From NCBI GenBank assembly GCA_034670145.1, contig JAXMOA010000009.1:1-64000 (forward strand): a stretch of 64,000 nucleotides of DNA, read 5' to 3'. Both the position numbers and the translations under genes were made by a program. Below, one piece after another: positions 34,086 through 42,942 of the stretch. Source of the DNA: HXMU1420-2 sp034670145. GTDB lineage: Bacteria > Pseudomonadota > Alphaproteobacteria > Rhodobacterales > Rhodobacteraceae. The notes beneath the pieces are model-generated. The model had not been told where the DNA came from, searched no databases, and saw only the letters and a program-made list of their open reading frames with translations. Position 1 is the stretch's first letter; each line of letters begins with the position of its first letter.

Positions 34086-35015
34086 CTAGGCAGCTGTCCA
34101 ACCGGCCGCTTCGGTCAGCACAAAGGCATCGGCGCATTGCTTGGCCAACGCGCGCACGCGGCCGATATAGGCCTGCCGCTCGGTGACCGAAATCACGCCG
34201 CGCGCATCCAGCAAATTGAAAATATGGCTTGCCTTGATGCATTGGTCATAGGCCGGATGCGCCATGACAATCCGCTTGCCTGTCTTGGGGTCCTCATGCG
34301 GCTGGGCCAGAATGGCTGCGCATTCGGTCTCGGCCTCTTCGAAATGCCGCAGCAAAACCTCGGTATTGGCCACATCGAAATTCCAGCGGGCGTATTCTTC
34401 TTCGGTCTGCTTGAACACATCCCCATATGACAGCGCAATCGGCGTCTGAGGATCGTTGTACGGCATGTCCATCACGTGATCTATGCCCAGCACATACATC
34501 GCCAGCCGCTCCAGCCCATAGGTCAGCTCGCCCGAGACCGGCGCACAGTCATGGCCGCCCACCTGTTGGAAATAGGTGAACTGGCTGACTTCCATCCCGT
34601 CACACCATACTTCCCATCCCAACCCCCAGGCGCCCAGCGTCGGGCTCTCCCAGTCGTCCTCGACAAACCGGATGTCATGCAGCTCCATGTCAATGCCAAT
34701 GGCCTCCAAAGAGCCCAGATAGAGCGCCTGCAAATCTGGTGGCGACGGTTTGATCAGAACCTGAAACTGATAATAATGCTGCAACCGGTTCGGGTTTTCC
34801 CCATACCGCCCATCCGTCGGACGCCGCGATGGCTGCACATAGGCCGCAGCCCAGGGCCGCGCCCCCAAAGACCGCAGCGTCGTGGCTGGATGAAATGTCC
34901 CGGCCCCGACTTCCATGTCATAGGGCTGCAACACGGCGCACCCTTTGGCGGCCCAATAGGTTTGCAGCCGCAGGATGATCTCTTGAAAGGAACGAGGGGC
35001 GGTCTGATCGGTCAT
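34086..35015 (-). CDS. glyQ: glycine--tRNA ligase alpha subunit
   Basis: The 309-residue catalytic subunit of bacterial GlyRS forms glycyl-adenylate and charges tRNA-Gly together with GlyS. The class II signatures are plain: RSFQEIILRLQTYWAAKGCAVLQPYDMEVGAGTFHP at the start, RPWAAAYVQPSRRPTDGRYGENPNR (motif 2 region), and GELTYGLERLAMYVLG (motif 3) at about residues 158-173. The start at 35015 matches homologues. It converges on marC. Confidence 0.96.
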   Translation of the reverse strand: MTDQTAPRSFQEIILRLQTYWAAKGCAVLQPYDMEVGAGTFHPATTLRSLGARPWAAAYVQPSRRPTDGRYGENPNRLQHYYQFQVLIKPSPPDLQALYLGSLEAIGIDMELHDIRFVEDDWESPTLGAWGLGWEVWCDGMEVSQFTYFQQVGGHDCAPVSGELTYGLERLAMYVLGIDHVMDMPYNDPQTPIALSYGDVFKQTEEEYARWNFDVANTEVLLRHFEEAETECAAILAQPHEDPKTGKRIVMAHPAYDQCIKASHIFNLLDARGVISVTERQAYIGRVRALAKQCADAFVLTEAAGWTAA

Positions 35016-35279
35016 TGCGGGGTCTTTCAGCGCGGGAAATTGCGCGGCCTGCTTATGCCTCTGGCGGGCCTGGGTCAACGGCCCGGATGCACGGATGGAA
35101 AACAGCCGCCAGGGCCGCCCCCGCCACGCCCGGCCCACCAAAGCGGCCTTTCCACACAATCCAGCCGCGTCAGAGGCGCAACGCCGCGTGCAATTCCCCT
35201 TGCCAGGGCTTGGCATTTGCGCCGATTTCCTGCTTATCTGGCCGCCAAGAAGTGAAAAGCCGCCCAACAGGTGAAACTT

Positions 35280-37034
35280 ATGAAAAATATTTTTGTCGCA
35301 GTCGCTCTTTTGATGACTGCCCTGATGTCAATGGCGACCGCCCAAGGGCGCCCCGATGACATCGTTTTTGTCCAACTCGAAGCACACCCCAGCCTCACCA
35401 CCTCCCAGCGCCGCGCGCAGGGGTTTGCCGACCAGCTGTCGGATGTGAATGGGTTTTCGCTGGGCGGTGGCTGGTATGGCATCGCTTTGGGCCCATACCG
35501 CCGCGACGACGCAGAGCGGGTGCTGCAAGTCTACCGTTCCGAACGCCGGATCCCCTCTGATGCCTACATCGCCGAGGCCCGCAGCTATGGGAATCAGTTT
35601 TACCCCGTCGGCGCCAATGTGCTCAACCGCGACCCTGTGACGAGCCCCGGTGCGCCAACGCAAACCACGGATCAGGCGACCGTTTCTACCCCCGAACCTG
35701 AACCGGAGCCCGCCGATGAAACCCCCGCCCAGGCACGGCGCAGCGAACGGTTGCTGACCAGCCAAGAGCGCAAGGATCTGCAAATCGCGTTGCAATGGGC
35801 CGGTTTCTATAGCGCCGCCATCGACGGCGCCTACGGCCCTGGCACACGCCGCTCCATGGGGGACTGGCAGGCGGCAAACGGCTATGAACCCACCGGCATT
35901 CTGACCACCAAACAACGTCAGGCCCTGCTGGATCAATATAACGCCCCCCTGATCAGCGTCGGCATGTCCCGCATCGCCGACAGCAAGGCCGGGATCGAAA
36001 TGAAAATCCCGACCAAGGCAGTCCGCTTTGCCAGATACGAGGCCCCCTTCGCGCATTATGACAGCATCTCCGCCGATGGGATCCGCCTGCTGCTGATTTC
36101 CCAGCCTGGCGACCGGCGCACCCTCTATGGGCTCTATGACATCATGCAAACGCTCGAAATCGTGCCTCTGGATGGCCCGCGCGAGCGCAAAGAGCGCAGC
36201 TTTACCCTGGAAGGGCGCAACGCACGGATGGTCTCTTATACCGAGGCAGTGCTGCGGGATGGCGAAATCAAGGGCTTCACCCTGATCTGGCCCACCGGCG
36301 ACGAAGAGCGCCGCACCCGTGTCCTGGCCGAAATGCGCGCCAGCTTCGAGCGCCTGGACGGTGTTCTGGATCCGGCAGCCGGCGGCGAAGCGCTGCAAAA
36401 CGTCGATCTGGTCTCGGGCCTGTCCGTGCGCAAACCGCGCCTGTCACGCTCGGGCTTTTTCGTGGATCGCGACGGCACTGTCGTGACCACAGCCGAGGCC
36501 GTCAAGGGCTGCACCCGGATCACGCTGGACGGCACCTATCAGGCTCAGGTCGCAGGCCAGGACAGCGCTCTGGGCATCGCCATCCTCAAACCAAAGGACC
36601 GGCTGGCGCCCGCCTCCATCGCCCAATTCCGCCGTTCCTCACCCCGGTTGAAATCCGAAGTGAGCGTCTCGGGCTATTCCTATGAGGGCAAGCTGGGCGC
36701 ACCAACACTCACCTTTGGCAAGCTCGAAGACCTGACCGGGCTGCGCGGCGAGACCGAGCTGACCCGGCTGGCGCTGAATGTAGAGCCCGGCGATGCCGGC
36801 GGACCGGTGCTGGACACAGGCGGTGCAGTGCTGGGCATGTTGCTGCCCCGCCCCGCCGGAGATCAGCAATTGCCACCAAATGTCAGCTTTGCCGCCAATG
36901 GGGCGACAATTGACGGGCTGCTACAGGGGCTGGGCCTGACCGCCACTTCGGTCGAGCTGCGCAATGCGGCAACCCCGGATGGTTTGCTGCGCGAAGCCTC
37001 GGAAATGACCGTTCTGGTCAGCTGCTGGGACTAA
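35280..37034 (+). CDS. exported SPOR / peptidoglycan-binding protein with inactive trypsin-like domain
   Basis: The protein has 584 residues. A signal peptide (1-22, to MATAQG) is followed by a SPOR-like domain (about 30-110), a Pro/Glu linker, a PG_binding_1 domain (about 157-222, YGPGTRRSMGDWQ), a beta-rich middle part, and a C-terminal chymotrypsin-fold domain (about 395-540). In that domain the His site reads TTAEAV (Glu406 where His is expected) and the Ser site reads GDAGGP (Ala506 where Ser is expected), so it should not cleave peptides. It is probably a periplasmic binding protein at the cell wall. The start at 35280 has AGGTG upstream. The GTG at 35271 is less likely. Confidence 0.8.
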   Translation: MKNIFVAVALLMTALMSMATAQGRPDDIVFVQLEAHPSLTTSQRRAQGFADQLSDVNGFSLGGGWYGIALGPYRRDDAERVLQVYRSERRIPSDAYIAEARSYGNQFYPVGANVLNRDPVTSPGAPTQTTDQATVSTPEPEPEPADETPAQARRSERLLTSQERKDLQIALQWAGFYSAAIDGAYGPGTRRSMGDWQAANGYEPTGILTTKQRQALLDQYNAPLISVGMSRIADSKAGIEMKIPTKAVRFARYEAPFAHYDSISADGIRLLLISQPGDRRTLYGLYDIMQTLEIVPLDGPRERKERSFTLEGRNARMVSYTEAVLRDGEIKGFTLIWPTGDEERRTRVLAEMRASFERLDGVLDPAAGGEALQNVDLVSGLSVRKPRLSRSGFFVDRDGTVVTTAEAVKGCTRITLDGTYQAQVAGQDSALGIAILKPKDRLAPASIAQFRRSSPRLKSEVSVSGYSYEGKLGAPTLTFGKLEDLTGLRGETELTRLALNVEPGDAGGPVLDTGGAVLGMLLPRPAGDQQLPPNVSFAANGATIDGLLQGLGLTATSVELRNAATPDGLLREASEMTVLVSCWD

Positions 37035-37087
37035 GAGCCAGGGGGCGCATCCCTCATACCAATACGGGTATTCATACCCCCCCCAAC

Positions 37088-37119
37088 GGGACGCCTGAGA
37101 CATCGGGCGTCCCTTTTTC
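37088..37119 (+). terminator. intrinsic terminator after the SPOR/protease-like gene
   Basis: GGGACGCC and GGCGTCCC pair across a 10-base loop and are followed by TTTTT, about 55 bases after the stop codon. Confidence 0.88.
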
Positions 37120-37241
37120 TTGGCCAGCCGGGCGCGTCCCAAAACACTAAGCGAAAAATCAGAACCCGCCTGCACCGGCCAAAATCAAAATCGTCAACGC
37201 GTCAGAAGGCCAATGATGCTTCAAGCGCTTCGTATTGTGCC

Positions 37242-38831
37242 CTAATCGCCAATCGCTGGGGTTACACGGATCAAGGTTGGCCCCGGCGTCTCAAACGCTT
37301 GCTGAACCACCTGCGCCATCTCTCCCAGGCTCTGGGGCGCGCAATAGGCGGCCCCATAGGCCTGCGCCAAGAGGCCGAAATCGGGATTGCGCGCGATCAC
37401 CGCATTGGGCGCAATCTGGGCCGAGGTCATCGACGCCTCGATCGCCCCCAGTTTGCCGTTGTCCCACAACAGGATCGGCAGGCTCAGCCCCAATTCCACG
37501 GCTGTGCCCAGCTCGTTCAGAGTATATTGAAACCCATAATCCCCAGCGATGGCCATCACCGGACGGCGGGGCAATCCCACCGCACCGCCAATCGCCGCCG
37601 GCAAGGCATAGCCCAGCGTGCCAAAGCCATAGGGGTGATGCCAATGGCCCGGCTGATCCATGCCCCAGACCTCTTTGGCGGCATAGGCAAACTGGGTCAT
37701 GTCTGAATAGATCATCGTGCTATGCGGCAAACAGGCTCTCAAAGCATCCGCCACCCGCATGACACCAGGATACTCCGCATCGACCTGCGCCCTTGCAGTG
37801 GCCCGTGCTGCGGCGACCTCATCCTTGGTCCAGGCCTTCGGCCCCGGCGCGATATTCGCATCCAGGATCCCTTGAAAAAACGCCTCCGATCCACTGAGGA
37901 TCTGTATCACCTCGCTCGCGTGAGGCTGCGCCAGAACGCGCGGATCAATATCCACCCGGATCATCGGACAGCTGTGCCCCAAATGCGCCCGCCACAGATC
38001 AACCTCGGCCAGCTCGGTGCCAACGGCGATCACCAGATCGGCGCTGGCGGCGATGGCCGCACTGTCTTCGCGCGCCAGGATGCTGCCAAAATGCAAATCA
38101 TCATCCGGATCCGCACAGCCGCGCCCCGCATAGCTGCACAAAGAGGCCGCCTGTGTCTGTGCCAACACCTGACGCGCGCCCTCAAACCCCGCCACCGCTC
38201 CACCGCCCAGCACAAACAGCGGGCGGCGGGCATCGGCAATCGCCCGCGCCGCATCCGCATATACTGCGTCAGAGGCGCGCGGCAACGCGTCTCCTCCAAA
38301 CCAATGCGCCGTGGCCGGGGGCGCATTGGCCTCAAGCTGCGCAATCGGCACATGCAGGGATTTGGGCCGCGAGCGGGCCGTGCCGAACTCCGTAAAGGCC
38401 TGATCAATCAACTGATAGGCGGCCTGGCTACTATGAGCCTCCAGCGCCCAATCGCTGACAGTTTCGCCCGCCGCCCGCTGGTCCTTCATCTGATGCAACT
38501 GCCCCTGTCGGGACGCAACCTCATCCAGACTGGAAGAGATCACCAGCATCGGCACGCTGTCTGAATAGGCCTGCCCCATCGGCGTCATGATGTTGCACAG
38601 CCCCGGTCCGGTGATCACATAGCACACGCCCGGACGCCCCGTGGCGCGCGCATATCCATCCGCCATAAATCCGGCACCCTGCTCGTGGCGGGCCAGCACA
38701 TGGGTGATGCCCGCCTCTTCTATGCCGCGATACATTTCCTGATTGTGCACCCCCGGAATCCCAAAGATGGTTTCGACCCCACGCGCCTTGAGCATATGGG
38801 ATATTTGCGCGCCAAGAGGACGATCAGCCAT
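37242..38831 (-). CDS. thiamine pyrophosphate-dependent decarboxylase (AruI-like)
   Basis: The 529-residue protein has the three domains of the acetolactate synthase/decarboxylase family. The N-terminal PYR domain has the catalytic Glu in HEQGAGFMADGYARATGRPG (about residue 52). The central domain spans about 195-325. The C-terminal PP domain has the TPP motif GDYGFQYTLNELGTAVELGLSLPILLWDN at about 445-473. The opening IFGIPGVHNQEMYRG resembles the 5-guanidino-2-oxopentanoate decarboxylase AruI of the arginine transaminase route more than IlvB. The substrate is therefore only suggested. It starts 2 bases after the trkH stop. Confidence 0.75.
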   Translation of the reverse strand: MADRPLGAQISHMLKARGVETIFGIPGVHNQEMYRGIEEAGITHVLARHEQGAGFMADGYARATGRPGVCYVITGPGLCNIMTPMGQAYSDSVPMLVISSSLDEVASRQGQLHQMKDQRAAGETVSDWALEAHSSQAAYQLIDQAFTEFGTARSRPKSLHVPIAQLEANAPPATAHWFGGDALPRASDAVYADAARAIADARRPLFVLGGGAVAGFEGARQVLAQTQAASLCSYAGRGCADPDDDLHFGSILAREDSAAIAASADLVIAVGTELAEVDLWRAHLGHSCPMIRVDIDPRVLAQPHASEVIQILSGSEAFFQGILDANIAPGPKAWTKDEVAAARATARAQVDAEYPGVMRVADALRACLPHSTMIYSDMTQFAYAAKEVWGMDQPGHWHHPYGFGTLGYALPAAIGGAVGLPRRPVMAIAGDYGFQYTLNELGTAVELGLSLPILLWDNGKLGAIEASMTSAQIAPNAVIARNPDFGLLAQAYGAAYCAPQSLGEMAQVVQQAFETPGPTLIRVTPAIGD

Positions 38832-38833
38832 GG

Positions 38834-40282
38834 TCAGGCTCTCCAGAATCGAATGGTAAACAGGGCAAAGACGGTCAGAATTTCCAGCCGCCCGATCAAC
38901 ATCCCGGCAATGAGCATCCATTTCGCCGCATCATTCAAGGACGAAAAATTGCCGGATGGGCCAATGGTATCCCCCAACCCCGGCCCGATATTGGCCAACG
39001 CAGTTGCCGCGCCCGACAGCGACGTGGTGAAATCCAGCCCCGTCAGGCCCAGCCCGACCGACAACAGGCCCAGCAACACGACAAAGAAGGAAAAGAACGA
39101 AATGACCGAGCTGAGCACGCTCTCGTCCACCCGCCGCCCCTGATAGCGGATCACAAACACCCCATGAGGCGAGCGGATGCGTTGCACCTGTGTGCGGATG
39201 GCCGCGAACAGCAGCTGATAGCGAAAGATCTTGACCGAACAGGCGGTCGAACCCGCGCAGCCGCCAATCAGCCCGATGAAAAAGAACACGGCGATCAGGA
39301 ATGGGCCCCATTCCATGTAGTCGACGCTGGCAAACCCCGTGCCCGAAATGATCGAGACGATGTTGAAAAGCGCCTCGCGCATGGATTGTTCCCAGTGGTT
39401 GGGAAAAACATGCAGCAACACAACGGTGGTCACAACAACCAGCACACCAATGGTCAGCAGAAATCCACGCACCTGCGGGTCGCGCCACAGGCTGTAGGGG
39501 TTGCCGTTGATCAACTGCACGTAGCGCACAAAGGGCAGCGCCGCCAGGATCATGAACACCGAGGCCACATACTCCAGATTGCCCGAGAAAGCGCCAAAAG
39601 AAGCGTCCCGGGTCGAAAAGCCCCCCGTAGACACAGTGGTCAGCGCATGCACCGTGGCATCAAACACATCCATGCCCAAAATCACGTAGCACATGGCGCA
39701 CGCCAGCGTGAGCGCCACATAAATGACCGAGATCTGGCTGGCGATGGCCGTGGCCCGTGGCAGGATCTTGCCCATGGTTTCAAACGCTTCAGAGCGGAAA
39801 ATCTGCATACCGCCAACGCGCAATTCGGGCAAAAACACCATGGCGACCACAATAATACCAATCCCGCCCAGCCATTGCAGAACCCCGCGCCACAGCAAAA
39901 TTCCCGAAGGCAGGTCATCCAGACCCGAAACGACGGTGGATCCGGTGGTGGTCAATCCCGAAGTGGCCTCGAAAAACGCGTCGACAAATCGCAGGTCGGT
40001 GGCGCCCATCATCAGCGGCAGGGCACCAAACACAGGCAGAATCACCCAGACGCTGGTGGTCAGCAGAAATGTCTGGCGGATGGTCAGGCCTTCGTGGGTG
40101 CCATTCTGACAGCTGATGGCCAGCAGACTGCCGCACAGCGTCGTGACCACGGCGCTTTCTGCAAAGGCAATCCAATGACCCGAGCCTTCGGCCAGGTCAA
40201 CAAGCATGGGCAGCAGCATGGTGGCGCCCAAGACAGCAACCAACAAGCCAATAACATATCCAACAGGGCGCAAGTCCAGCAT
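38834..40282 (-). CDS. trkH: TrkH-type potassium uptake protein
   Basis: The 482-residue inner-membrane K+ transporter has the four P-loop/selectivity segments of the TrkH/KtrB family, visible as TTTGSTVV, TVSTGGFS, ISGTGFAS and GGCAGSTACS, each before a helix. TrkH needs the cytosolic NAD-binding partner TrkA, which is not in the window. It is followed by the TPP enzyme at 2 bases, an unusual operon partner. Upstream by 58 bp is the Ala/Lys/Pro-rich gene in the same direction. Confidence 0.93.
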   Translation of the reverse strand: MLDLRPVGYVIGLLVAVLGATMLLPMLVDLAEGSGHWIAFAESAVVTTLCGSLLAISCQNGTHEGLTIRQTFLLTTSVWVILPVFGALPLMMGATDLRFVDAFFEATSGLTTTGSTVVSGLDDLPSGILLWRGVLQWLGGIGIIVVAMVFLPELRVGGMQIFRSEAFETMGKILPRATAIASQISVIYVALTLACAMCYVILGMDVFDATVHALTTVSTGGFSTRDASFGAFSGNLEYVASVFMILAALPFVRYVQLINGNPYSLWRDPQVRGFLLTIGVLVVVTTVVLLHVFPNHWEQSMREALFNIVSIISGTGFASVDYMEWGPFLIAVFFFIGLIGGCAGSTACSVKIFRYQLLFAAIRTQVQRIRSPHGVFVIRYQGRRVDESVLSSVISFFSFFVVLLGLLSVGLGLTGLDFTTSLSGAATALANIGPGLGDTIGPSGNFSSLNDAAKWMLIAGMLIGRLEILTVFALFTIRFWRA

Positions 40283-40340
40283 AGGGGCGAGCGTTGGCGC
40301 GTGCGGGGCGTCAAGTCAAGACGCCGCCGCACAGGTGCGA

Positions 40341-41204
40341 TCAGCTATCGCGGCTGTCAGACTTCGCCTGAGGCAAAACAGCAGGTTTGGCAGGCGCCCG
40401 ACGACGGCGCGTTGCCGGTTTCGGGTCAGCGGCTTTTGCAGCTGCTGGCGCAGCTTTTGCTGCCGCCGGCTTGGCAACCGCAGTTTTCGCAGGCGCAGCT
40501 TTTGCCGCCGCAGGCTTGGCAGCCGCAGTTTTCGCAGGCGCCGGTTTCTGGGCCACGGGTTTCCCGGCCGCAGGTTTCGCCGCAACCGATTTGGCAGCAG
40601 CGGGTTTGGCGGCCGCAGGCTTCACAGCAGCAGGCTTGGCAGCCTCTGGCGCCGGTTTTGCGGCCGGCTCAGGGGCCACAGCCTTGGCCGCCACCGGTTT
40701 GGCTGGGGCTTTCGCCCCCGTCTTTACAGGTTCCTTTACCGGTTCCTTTGCCACTGTCTTTGCCGGTTCCTTGGCCACAGTCTTAGCTACGGTCTTGGCT
40801 ACAGGCTTAGCCGCTGGGCTGGCCGTGGTCTTGGCCGGGGTTTTGGGGGCCGTCTTGGGAGCGGCCGTCTTGGCTTCAGCAACCTTAGGTGCGGGCGCCT
40901 CAACTGGCGCCGCTTTGACAACAGCAGGTTTGGCATTGGCCTTCGCCGCAACCTTAGGAGCAGCCTTGGCGGCTGGCTTGGCCGCCGGTTTTGCCACCGG
41001 TTTTGCCGCCGTTTTTGGCTGGGCATCCGCGGTCGGAACCCATGCCGTGGCCAAGGCGTTCATGGTTTGCAACGTGACCACAGGCGCTATCATCGCCGAG
41101 CGCGTCATGCTTGTGGCCAATTTCAGGTTTTCGGTCATCGCAAGCCCTGCCATCCGGCAATAGGCGGCGGACAGGCTGACCGGATCTGTTGGGAATTGTG
41201 TCAT
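40341..41204 (-). CDS. Ala/Lys/Pro-rich repeat protein (possible phasin-like)
   Basis: The function is not certain. The 287-residue product has a folded-looking N-terminus (residues 1-55, with SLSAAYCRMAGLAMTENLKL and TMNALATAW helices). About 220 residues of low-complexity Ala/Lys/Pro repeats of the AAKPAAAK kind follow, with a basic end (TRRRRAPAKP). Such tails resemble bacterial histone H1-like or AlgP proteins and bind DNA or other polyanions. Upstream is a CTGC-N3-GCGG site like those of PHA regulators, so a granule-associated role is also possible. The start at 41204 has GGAGG 6 bases upstream. The antisense frame is a by-product of the repeat composition. Confidence 0.65.
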   Translation of the reverse strand: MTQFPTDPVSLSAAYCRMAGLAMTENLKLATSMTRSAMIAPVVTLQTMNALATAWVPTADAQPKTAAKPVAKPAAKPAAKAAPKVAAKANAKPAVVKAAPVEAPAPKVAEAKTAAPKTAPKTPAKTTASPAAKPVAKTVAKTVAKEPAKTVAKEPVKEPVKTGAKAPAKPVAAKAVAPEPAAKPAPEAAKPAAVKPAAAKPAAAKSVAAKPAAGKPVAQKPAPAKTAAAKPAAAKAAPAKTAVAKPAAAKAAPAAAKAADPKPATRRRRAPAKPAVLPQAKSDSRDS

Positions 41205-41599
41205 CCAAAACCTCCGTGAGATGAAATACAACAAAGCAGTACAAAGCCCGGGCACAGAGACCGGGCGCAGGAATTGAGAAAACTGGGCGACATGCACATG
41301 CCGGACCCCTCCGCGCCATTCCGCAAGAGTCTACCACACAACCGAGCAAGCGCAGCATATTTTTGCTGCACTGCGGCGAAATCCCACAGAAGGGCCCGGC
41401 GACACCGAACTTCCCCACCCCGCTGCCCGTTTTCCAAGCACCAGCGCTCACAACAGACCCGTCAACCGCGCCCCATCATTCGGCCCTCTGCAATCAAGGG
41501 GCTTGCCATTTTCCCCGTGCTTGTCCTTGATCGTCTCCAGAACCGGGGCCGCACTCAGCCACGAAACGGACAAACAGACGGCCAAAACAGGAGGGACAC
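41205..41599. other. 395-bp intergenic region with a PhaR-like site
   Basis: It separates the divergent Ala/Lys/Pro-rich gene and the oxidoreductase gene. An inverted repeat GCAGCA-TATTTT-TGCTGC (41352-41369) runs into TTTTGCTGCACTGCGGCGAAA-like sequence (41361-41381), which includes CTGC-ACT-GCGG. No reading frame of note is present. A strong AGGAGG site for the downstream gene ends the region. Confidence 0.55.
41352..41381. promoter_or_regulatory. possible PhaR-type operator
   Basis: CTGC-ACT-GCGG at 41366-41376 is one base from the CTGC-N3-GCAG consensus of PhaR, the repressor of phasin genes in Paracoccus and Rhodobacter. It overlaps the inverted repeat GCAGCA-N6-TGCTGC. It lies about 160 bp before the Ala/Lys/Pro-rich gene. 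Assignment is tentative. Confidence 0.35.
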
Positions 41600-42616
41600 A
41601 TGAAAGGGGCTTTGATCGGTTGCGGATTCTTCGCGCAGAACCAATTGCACGCCTGGCGGGATATTCAGGGCGTTGAAATCGTGGCCCTCTGCGATCAGGA
41701 CAGCACCCGCCTGGCCCAAACCAGCGCCACATTCGACATCGCACGCACCCACCAACAGGCCGCCGCGATGTTTGCCGAGGGCGGCTTTGACTTCGTCGAT
41801 ATCGCCACCACGGCCCCCTCCCACCGGGCACTGGTCGAAATGGCGGCCCAGGCCGGCGTGCATATCATCTGTCAAAAACCCTTTGCCGAGGATCTGACCG
41901 ATGCCCGCGCCATGGTGGCCGCCGCGGATGCCGCCGACAAAACGCTGATGGTGCACGAAAATTTCCGCTGGCAGTCTCCAATTCAAACGGCACTGGACGC
42001 CGTGCGCGCGGGCCAGATCGGCACGCCCTTCTTTGGCCGCTTCAGCTTCCGCTCGGGCTATGACGTGTTTTCAGGGCAACCCTATCTGGCCGAGGGCGCG
42101 CGCTTCATCATCGAAGATCTGGGCATCCACATCCTGGACATCGCCCGCGCCTTTCTGGGCGACGCCGACCGGATCACCGCCACCACCAAACGCGTCAACC
42201 CCGCGATCAAGGGCGAAGATGTGGCCACCATGCTGCTGAGCCATACCAGCGGCGCAACCAGCGTTGTCGATTGTTCCTACGCCACCAAACGCGCCCCCGA
42301 AACCTTCCCCCAAACCCTGCTCGAAATTGACGGAACCGAAGGCACATTGCGTCTGGACGCGGGCTATCAGCTCAGCCTGACGGGCAAGGTCACCCTGCAC
42401 AAGGACGTCTCGCCGCCGCTTTTGCCCTGGGCCCAGAAACCCTGGCACAACATTCAGGAAAGCGTGCGCAGCATCCAACAGCATTTCGTGGATTGCCTGT
42501 CCAGCGGGACACCGCCCGACACCTCGGGGCATGACAACCTCAAGACCCTGGCTCTGGTAGAGGCCGCCTATCGCTCCGCCGAAGAAGGCCGCAGCCTGCC
42601 GCTGTCCGAGCTGTGA
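41600..42616 (+). CDS. Gfo/Idh/MocA family oxidoreductase
   Basis: The 338-residue NAD(P)-dependent dehydrogenase has an N-terminal Rossmann domain (residues 1-120) with LIGCGFFAQNQLHAW and IATTAPSHRALVEMAAQAGVHIICQKPFAEDL. The EKP-type catalytic lysine region reads QKP here. The C-terminal GFO_IDH_MocA_C domain (about 130-330) has EDLGIHILDIARAFLG, which carries the active-site Asp/His. Substrates of the family are sugars or inositol-like polyols. The AGGAGG site is 6 bases upstream. It precedes a four-carbon acid sugar kinase, so a sugar-acid breakdown role is plausible. Confidence 0.88.
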   Translation: MKGALIGCGFFAQNQLHAWRDIQGVEIVALCDQDSTRLAQTSATFDIARTHQQAAAMFAEGGFDFVDIATTAPSHRALVEMAAQAGVHIICQKPFAEDLTDARAMVAAADAADKTLMVHENFRWQSPIQTALDAVRAGQIGTPFFGRFSFRSGYDVFSGQPYLAEGARFIIEDLGIHILDIARAFLGDADRITATTKRVNPAIKGEDVATMLLSHTSGATSVVDCSYATKRAPETFPQTLLEIDGTEGTLRLDAGYQLSLTGKVTLHKDVSPPLLPWAQKPWHNIQESVRSIQQHFVDCLSSGTPPDTSGHDNLKTLALVEAAYRSAEEGRSLPLSEL

Positions 42617-42942
42617 CGGGCGCCCGGCCGGCCTGTTCGGCACAGAGCAACCGGCCCACCCAACCGCCACTTGTCCCATGGGCCCTGAACGCCGCGTTTT
42701 GAGCCCGGGCCGGTTCTCAGGTGATCCGCTCGAGGCTGGCGGCTTCAAACCGGGAACCGGCCAGATTGCGCGACAGACGCACACCCATTTTACCGCCGGC
42801 TCCGAATAATGCGATTTTGGTTACGCGTGTCCTCTTACAGGTCGCAACGGGTCAAACACAGTTCCGGTTTGACAACTGGTACAATAACCTACTAAGTATG
42901 CCAGCATGTCAAGAGGCAGGGAAACCGAATGAGACACAGGAC
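42617..42942. other. 326-bp region before the sugar-acid kinase
   Basis: The region contains a decayed dehydrogenase start on the minus strand (42717-42824), listed separately. An AT-richer promoter-like stretch at 42865-42900 (TTTGACAAC, TGGTACAATAACC) follows. The TGGTACAATAACC part resembles GntR-type operators, but no GntR gene is adjacent. Confidence 0.55.
42717..42824 (-). pseudogene. N-terminal remnant of an NAD-binding dehydrogenase gene
   Basis: The minus strand reads TKIALFGAGGKMGVRLSRNL and about 15 further residues, then a stop codon. This is the typical N-terminus of the NAD-binding phosphogluconate-dehydrogenase-C-terminal-type protein that usually accompanies four-carbon acid sugar kinases in Rhodobacteraceae and Rhizobiales. 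The codon expected to be ATG reads GTA. The remaining 250 or so residues are missing. It is divergent from the kinase gene, as an intact gene of such a cluster would be. Confidence 0.7.

Noticed and set aside
37242..38831. Acetolactate synthase large subunit (ilvB)
   Set aside because: The N-terminal sequence fits AruI-type decarboxylases better, there is no ilvH gene next to it, and it lies in an operon with trkH.
40387..41163. An Ala/Gly-rich plus-strand frame opposite the Ala/Lys/Pro-rich gene
   Set aside because: It reads AAGLA-type repeats that are the simple complement of AAKPA repeats. The minus-strand gene has a good ribosome-binding site and a non-repetitive N-terminus.
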